Under the pieces are notes generated by a model, which saw nothing but the letters and a program-made list of their open reading frames with translations, ran no database searches and was not told where the DNA came from. Of a stretch of 64,000 nucleotides of DNA, positions 60,505 through 64,000 are shown piece by piece. Source of the stretch: Thermoanaerobaculia bacterium (GTDB taxonomy: Bacteria > Acidobacteriota > Thermoanaerobaculia > Multivoradales > JAHZIX01); assembly GCA_027069135.1 (NCBI GenBank), contig JALXFE010000038.1, forward strand, positions 1 through 64,000. The letters are read 5' to 3'. Position numbers and translations under genes: made by a program. Every line of letters starts with the position of its first letter. The first letter of the stretch is position 1.

Positions 60505-63288
60505 ATGACCCCACGATGTTTTGAATTTGCAGCCGTAGCCCTATTCATGATGAGCACAATTTTTACCCCCCCAAGTCTCGACGCCCAAACCTGGACCGTG
60601 GACGACCTGATTCTGGCCGAGACGCTCGAGTCCTGGGACGTCGCGCCGGATGGCAGGACCGTCGTCTGGGTCCGCTCCTCGGTTTCCGAAGACGACGACA
60701 AAGAGATCTCCGTATCGAATCTCTGGCGCAGCCGCCTCGAGGACGGTTCACCTACGGCCCTGACCCGCGGCAAACACCAGGTTTCCGAACCGCGCTTTTC
60801 GCCGGACGGTTCCTTCATCGCGTTTCTCTCAGACCGCAAATCCCCGGAGGGAAAAAGCAAGGATCGGGGCAAACAACAGGTTTGGGTCCTGCCGACGCAG
60901 GGCGGAGAAGCCTATCCGGTGACGTCCTTCGATCGCTCCGTGGAAGATTTCGCGTGGACGGATGCCGAATCCTTGGTCGTGCTCGCCCCCGAATCCCCGA
61001 GCGCCTGGGAGCTCGAGCGCAAGAAACGCAAGGACACGACACAGGTCGTGGACGACGTCGCTCACCGACCGCCGACCCGCCTGTTCCGAGTCCCCCTCGA
61101 AGGGGATGCGAGCCGTTTGACCACCAACCAGCGCTGGATCTCTAGCCTCTCCGTTTCCCCGGATGGCCGACACGGAGTCATCACCCTTCAACAGGACCTG
61201 AAATACAACTTCGACCAGAAGAACAAGCCTCAGACCTTCTACGTAGATCTATCCACAGGATCGCTCAAGCCTCTCTTCGAAGACGGAAAGCGCCTCCCAT
61301 CGGGCGTTAGGTGGGCACCCGATTCTTCCGGCTTCTACTTCGCGGACGAACTCACCCACCACCCCCGGTATCGCATCGCTACCGTCCGGGAAATCTATTA
61401 CCACGACTTAGCCGCGGGCTCGACCACGAAAGTCGATCTGGACTGGCCCCAGGGCCTGGGGGGTGAGTTTCTGCCCCTCACGGACGGCATCCTGGCCCTC
61501 TTGGATGACGGTATTACCTTTAGAGCAGCAAAGATCGCCCGCGACGGCGACGGGTGGACCCGCCAAGATCTGTCCGGAATCCACGCGGAGCGAATCCGCA
61601 GTTGGCAGCTGTCCCGGGACGGTCGGACCTTGGCCTACGAACACTCCACGGCGACCCAGCCGACACAACTCTACGGAGCGCGCCTTGACGGCACCCGGCT
61701 CGTGGCCGAGACACAGCTCAGCGATCTCAACGAGGCGTTTGACGACAAGCCCACGGGCAAAGTAGAGGTCCTGCGCTTCGAGGGCGCTGGCGGCGATTCC
61801 GTCGAGGCCCTCCTTCATTTTCCCCTGGACTGGCCTGTTTCTCCGGACGGGCCCATTCCTCCAGAAGTGCCCATTCCTTCAAAAGGGCACAGTGATGGCA
61901 CGGTCCAACGGCGCCCCCTGGTGGTTGACATCCACGGAGGTCCCGCCGGCGCGGATCGGGATTTCTGGGATCAACGTTGGTCCGGCCCGCTGCTCCTCTA
62001 TCGCCAGCGGGGAGCCTTCGTCCTCCAGGTCAACTACCACGGCAGTGCTGGCTACGGCCTGGACTGGGTGGAGTCCATCGCGGGCCGCTACTACGAACAG
62101 GAACGGGTGGACATCCTCAACGGTGTCGACGCTCTGATCGAACGTGGCCTGGTGGATCCCGACCGCCTGGGCTGCACCGGATGGAGCAACGGGGGAATCT
62201 TGACGGCGGACCTGACCACTCGAACCTCTCGGTTCAAGGTCGCTGCCGTCGGCGCCGCAGATATCGAGTGGATCAGCGATTGGGCCAATGTAGACTTCGG
62301 GGCAGCCTTCGACAACTACTATTTCGGAGGTACGCCCTGGGAGAAGACCCAGGAATACATCGAAAGGTCTCCGTTCTTCCGGCTGGGCGAGGTGACCACT
62401 CCGACCATCGTCTTCACGGGCACGGAGGACCGCAACGTTCCCCCCCACCAAAGCTGGTCTTTGTACCGGGGCCTGCAGCACTTCGAAAAGACGTCCGCGA
62501 GACTGGTCCTCTTCCCCGGCGAGCTCCACGGCCTGCGCAAGATTGCCCACCGGCGGCGCAAGGTAGAAGAAGAGATCGCCTGGTTCGACCGCTACCTCTT
62601 CATGACCGAGCCGGGGCCCGACGAAGCCCTCGAGAAAGAGTCTCTCTTGGCCGGATTGCTGGAGCGCTCCAAGGCCGCCCGTACCGGCACGGCCCTCGGC
62701 CTCGAGGTCGGGGGCAAGCTGGTTCCCGAGACCGTCTCTTTGAAGGGCCAGCAGGTCGGTCGCTTCGAGGTGACCCGAGCTCAGTTCGCTGCTTTCGATA
62801 CAGCCTACGCCGTTCCCGCCGGCACCCAGAACCACCCGGCCACTTCCGTGACCTACCGAGATGCGCAGCGCTATGTCCGCTGGCTGACGGAGATCACCGG
62901 GCGGGCGTTCCGGCTGCCCTCGAAAGAAGAATCAGAAAAACTCCGGAAGAAAGTCGGAAAGGACGGCAACACCCTCGACCGGTGGGCGGGCTACAGCCCC
63001 AACCCGGAAGATGCCGAGCGCCTCCGCAAGCTCCTTGCTCAGCTGCCGGAGGAGGCCCCCCTCCTCTTACCCGCCGGCAGCCTCCCGGGCACCGGCGACG
63101 ACCCGGTTTTCGACCTGGATGGCAACGCCGCCGAATGGGTCGTTGATGCCCAGGGCGGCGGCGTCCCCCACGGCCTCAGCGCCGACCGGCCCATCGACTC
63201 CCGAAACCCCGGCGCAACCACGGACCCCGCCTACATCGGCTTCCGCGTCGTCGTCGGTGACGAGAAACAGGAAGGCAAGAAGCCTTAG
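60505..63288 (+). CDS. secreted S9 peptidase fused to an FGE-like domain
   Basis: 927 residues with a signal peptide (about 1-27, ending SLDAQ). Residues 30-430 form a TolB/WD40-like propeller (FSPDGSFIAFLSDRK, VRWAPDSSGFYFADE). Residues about 460-715 are the prolyl-oligopeptidase catalytic domain: nucleophile Ser561 in GWSNGG, Asp in GTEDRNVPP and His in GELHGL. Residues about 730-920 are a formylglycine-generating/SUMF1-type fold (GRFEVTRAQFAAFDTA, YRDAQRYVRWLTEITGRAFRLPSKEE, FDLDGNAAEWVVDAQ, YIGFRVV) with no cysteine, so not an active oxidase; it may bind a ligand. A periplasmic or secreted serine peptidase; the tail is the unusual part. Confidence 0.9.
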   Translation: MTPRCFEFAAVALFMMSTIFTPPSLDAQTWTVDDLILAETLESWDVAPDGRTVVWVRSSVSEDDDKEISVSNLWRSRLEDGSPTALTRGKHQVSEPRFSPDGSFIAFLSDRKSPEGKSKDRGKQQVWVLPTQGGEAYPVTSFDRSVEDFAWTDAESLVVLAPESPSAWELERKKRKDTTQVVDDVAHRPPTRLFRVPLEGDASRLTTNQRWISSLSVSPDGRHGVITLQQDLKYNFDQKNKPQTFYVDLSTGSLKPLFEDGKRLPSGVRWAPDSSGFYFADELTHHPRYRIATVREIYYHDLAAGSTTKVDLDWPQGLGGEFLPLTDGILALLDDGITFRAAKIARDGDGWTRQDLSGIHAERIRSWQLSRDGRTLAYEHSTATQPTQLYGARLDGTRLVAETQLSDLNEAFDDKPTGKVEVLRFEGAGGDSVEALLHFPLDWPVSPDGPIPPEVPIPSKGHSDGTVQRRPLVVDIHGGPAGADRDFWDQRWSGPLLLYRQRGAFVLQVNYHGSAGYGLDWVESIAGRYYEQERVDILNGVDALIERGLVDPDRLGCTGWSNGGILTADLTTRTSRFKVAAVGAADIEWISDWANVDFGAAFDNYYFGGTPWEKTQEYIERSPFFRLGEVTTPTIVFTGTEDRNVPPHQSWSLYRGLQHFEKTSARLVLFPGELHGLRKIAHRRRKVEEEIAWFDRYLFMTEPGPDEALEKESLLAGLLERSKAARTGTALGLEVGGKLVPETVSLKGQQVGRFEVTRAQFAAFDTAYAVPAGTQNHPATSVTYRDAQRYVRWLTEITGRAFRLPSKEESEKLRKKVGKDGNTLDRWAGYSPNPEDAERLRKLLAQLPEEAPLLLPAGSLPGTGDDPVFDLDGNAAEWVVDAQGGGVPHGLSADRPIDSRNPGATTDPAYIGFRVVVGDEKQEGKKP

Positions 63289-63333
63289 GTTGCACTGAGA
63301 AAAGCTTTGCGCTAAAGTCCCGCCCTCAAGCGT

Positions 63334-63409
63334 GGCGCGTTCGTCTAGGGGTCCAGGACGCCGGCCTCTCACGCCGGTAACACGGGTTCGAATCCCGTAC
63401 GCGCTACCA
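63334..63409 (+). tRNA. tRNA-Glu (anticodon CUC)
   Basis: Acceptor GGCGCGT/ACGCGCT with one G-U pair, D arm GTCTAGGGGTCCAGGAC, anticodon stem CCGGC/GCCGG with loop CTCTCAC (anticodon CTC), T arm CGGGTTCGAATCCCG, discriminator A and encoded CCA. Stands alone after the S9 peptidase gene; the 205 bases behind it hold no gene. Confidence 0.95.
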
Positions 63410-63614
63410 ACCCTTTATCCCTAATCTTCAGACAACCCCGATTCAGAATCTGGCCGGAACCTCTCCATGGTCTCCTTGAGACTGTATTGATCCCGGAACG
63501 CAGCGGGGTAGCTAGCGGGCGACTCGGGTGACGCCCGAAAAACGGCCGGGACAAGCATGGTCCCGATGGTCATCTGTGAAGTAAGCGTCAGGAGAAATGC
63601 AGTAGAATAGGGTA

Positions 63615-64000
63615 ATGGAAGCCACTAAGCCCCATGATTTCAGCCTCTTAGGCCGCGGCATCTATTCGGTACCCGAGGCCGCGAGGATCGCATCACTCGC
63701 TGTTGGTACCCGCATTCACCCACAAACGATTCACCGTTGGTTGTGGGGGTATCGCTATAAGCGCGCCGGACAAACACTGCAAGGCAATCGCCTGTGGAGG
63801 CCGGAGCTTCCGATTCTGGGAGGCTTGAAGCTGCTCTCATTTCGCGACCTAGTCGAGGTGCAGTTCGTCGCCACTTTCAGAAACAAAGGGGTTAGCTTGC
63901 ACACGATTCGGCGCATCATCGGGCGAGCTACGGAACTCCTTCAGGCGCCCCATCCTCTTTCCTCATTGAGTTTCAAGACTGACGGGACAAGCGTCGTGGC
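63615..64000 (+). CDS. DUF433/VapB45-type antitoxin-like protein, partial (window edge)
   Basis: 128 codons visible, ATG at 63615. IYSVPEAARIASLAVGTRIHPQTIHRWLWGYR is a MerR-like DNA-binding segment, and LSFRDLVEVQFVATFRNKGVSLHTIRRIIGRATEL is the typical DUF433 antitoxin-associated part. Such proteins often precede a PIN- or DUF5615-type toxin; that gene, if present, is beyond the window end. Confidence 0.75.
   Translation, partial: MEATKPHDFSLLGRGIYSVPEAARIASLAVGTRIHPQTIHRWLWGYRYKRAGQTLQGNRLWRPELPILGGLKLLSFRDLVEVQFVATFRNKGVSLHTIRRIIGRATELLQAPHPLSSLSFKTDGTSVV

Noticed and set aside
61977-63146. 389-codon plus-strand frame inside the S9 peptidase gene
   Set aside because: Alternative frame of a recognised peptidase; extremely Arg/Gly/Pro-rich and without domains.
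63369-63554. 61-codon minus-strand frame over tRNA-Glu
   Set aside because: Ends in RTGFEPVLPA, the usual antisense translation of a tRNA T arm.

Overview
High-GC bacterial chromosome segment from a Gram-negative organism: it has TonB-dependent receptors, an outer-membrane barrel protein and an F-type ATP synthase. Calx-beta and TPR proteins, a large Ser/Thr kinase, a BlaI-type repressor, a peptidase fused to an FGE-like domain and the amidase-GerMN-RNase PH order suggest Acidobacteriota, perhaps Thermoanaerobaculia. That placement is inference from gene content; no rRNA is present.

Layout. 1-6.1 kb: a partial secreted protein, a TPR protein, an outer-membrane barrel protein, a cupredoxin/Calx-beta protein, then a scar where a broken ECF sigma gene meets a broken M56 (BlaR1-like) gene behind an intact BlaI repressor. 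6.2-13.7 kb: Ser/Thr kinase, fused E1 alpha/beta 2-oxoacid dehydrogenase, integrase remnant, HrpB helicase. 13.7-16.5 kb: a dense toxin-antitoxin cluster (three apparently complete pairs and two remnants) ending beside tRNA-Gln. 16.5-22.7 kb: methyltransferase, diguanylate cyclase, membrane protein, TrkH/TrkA potassium uptake. 22.9-31.7 kb: a TonB receptor, then two 165-bp inverted copies of a MITE-like element bracketing three tRNA genes and a small exported protein, then a cobalamin riboswitch driving btuB-btuF-btuD-btuC. 31.7-41.6 kb: orphan secreted proteins, DinB, a WYL regulator, a hydrolase fragment, a 40-aa peptide ORF with its own terminator followed by a second TPR protein, a pseudouridine synthase, an FAH-family enzyme, small membrane proteins, a Nudix hydrolase and an Rrf2 regulator. 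41.7-49.6 kb: the complete ATP synthase operon on the minus strand. 49.9-64 kb: SNF transporter, TPR/RDD pair, Mpl, DUF1573 protein, amidase-GerMN-rph operon, S9 peptidase-FGE fusion, tRNA-Glu and the start of a DUF433-type antitoxin.

Working units visible from overlaps and control signals: the riboswitch-controlled B12 uptake operon, the Trk pair, the atp operon, the amidase-GerMN-rph cell-envelope operon and several translationally coupled toxin-antitoxin pairs. The least explained parts are the 40-aa peptide/TPR locus, the TIR-bearing repeat family and the gene-scar region at 5.3-5.7 kb.
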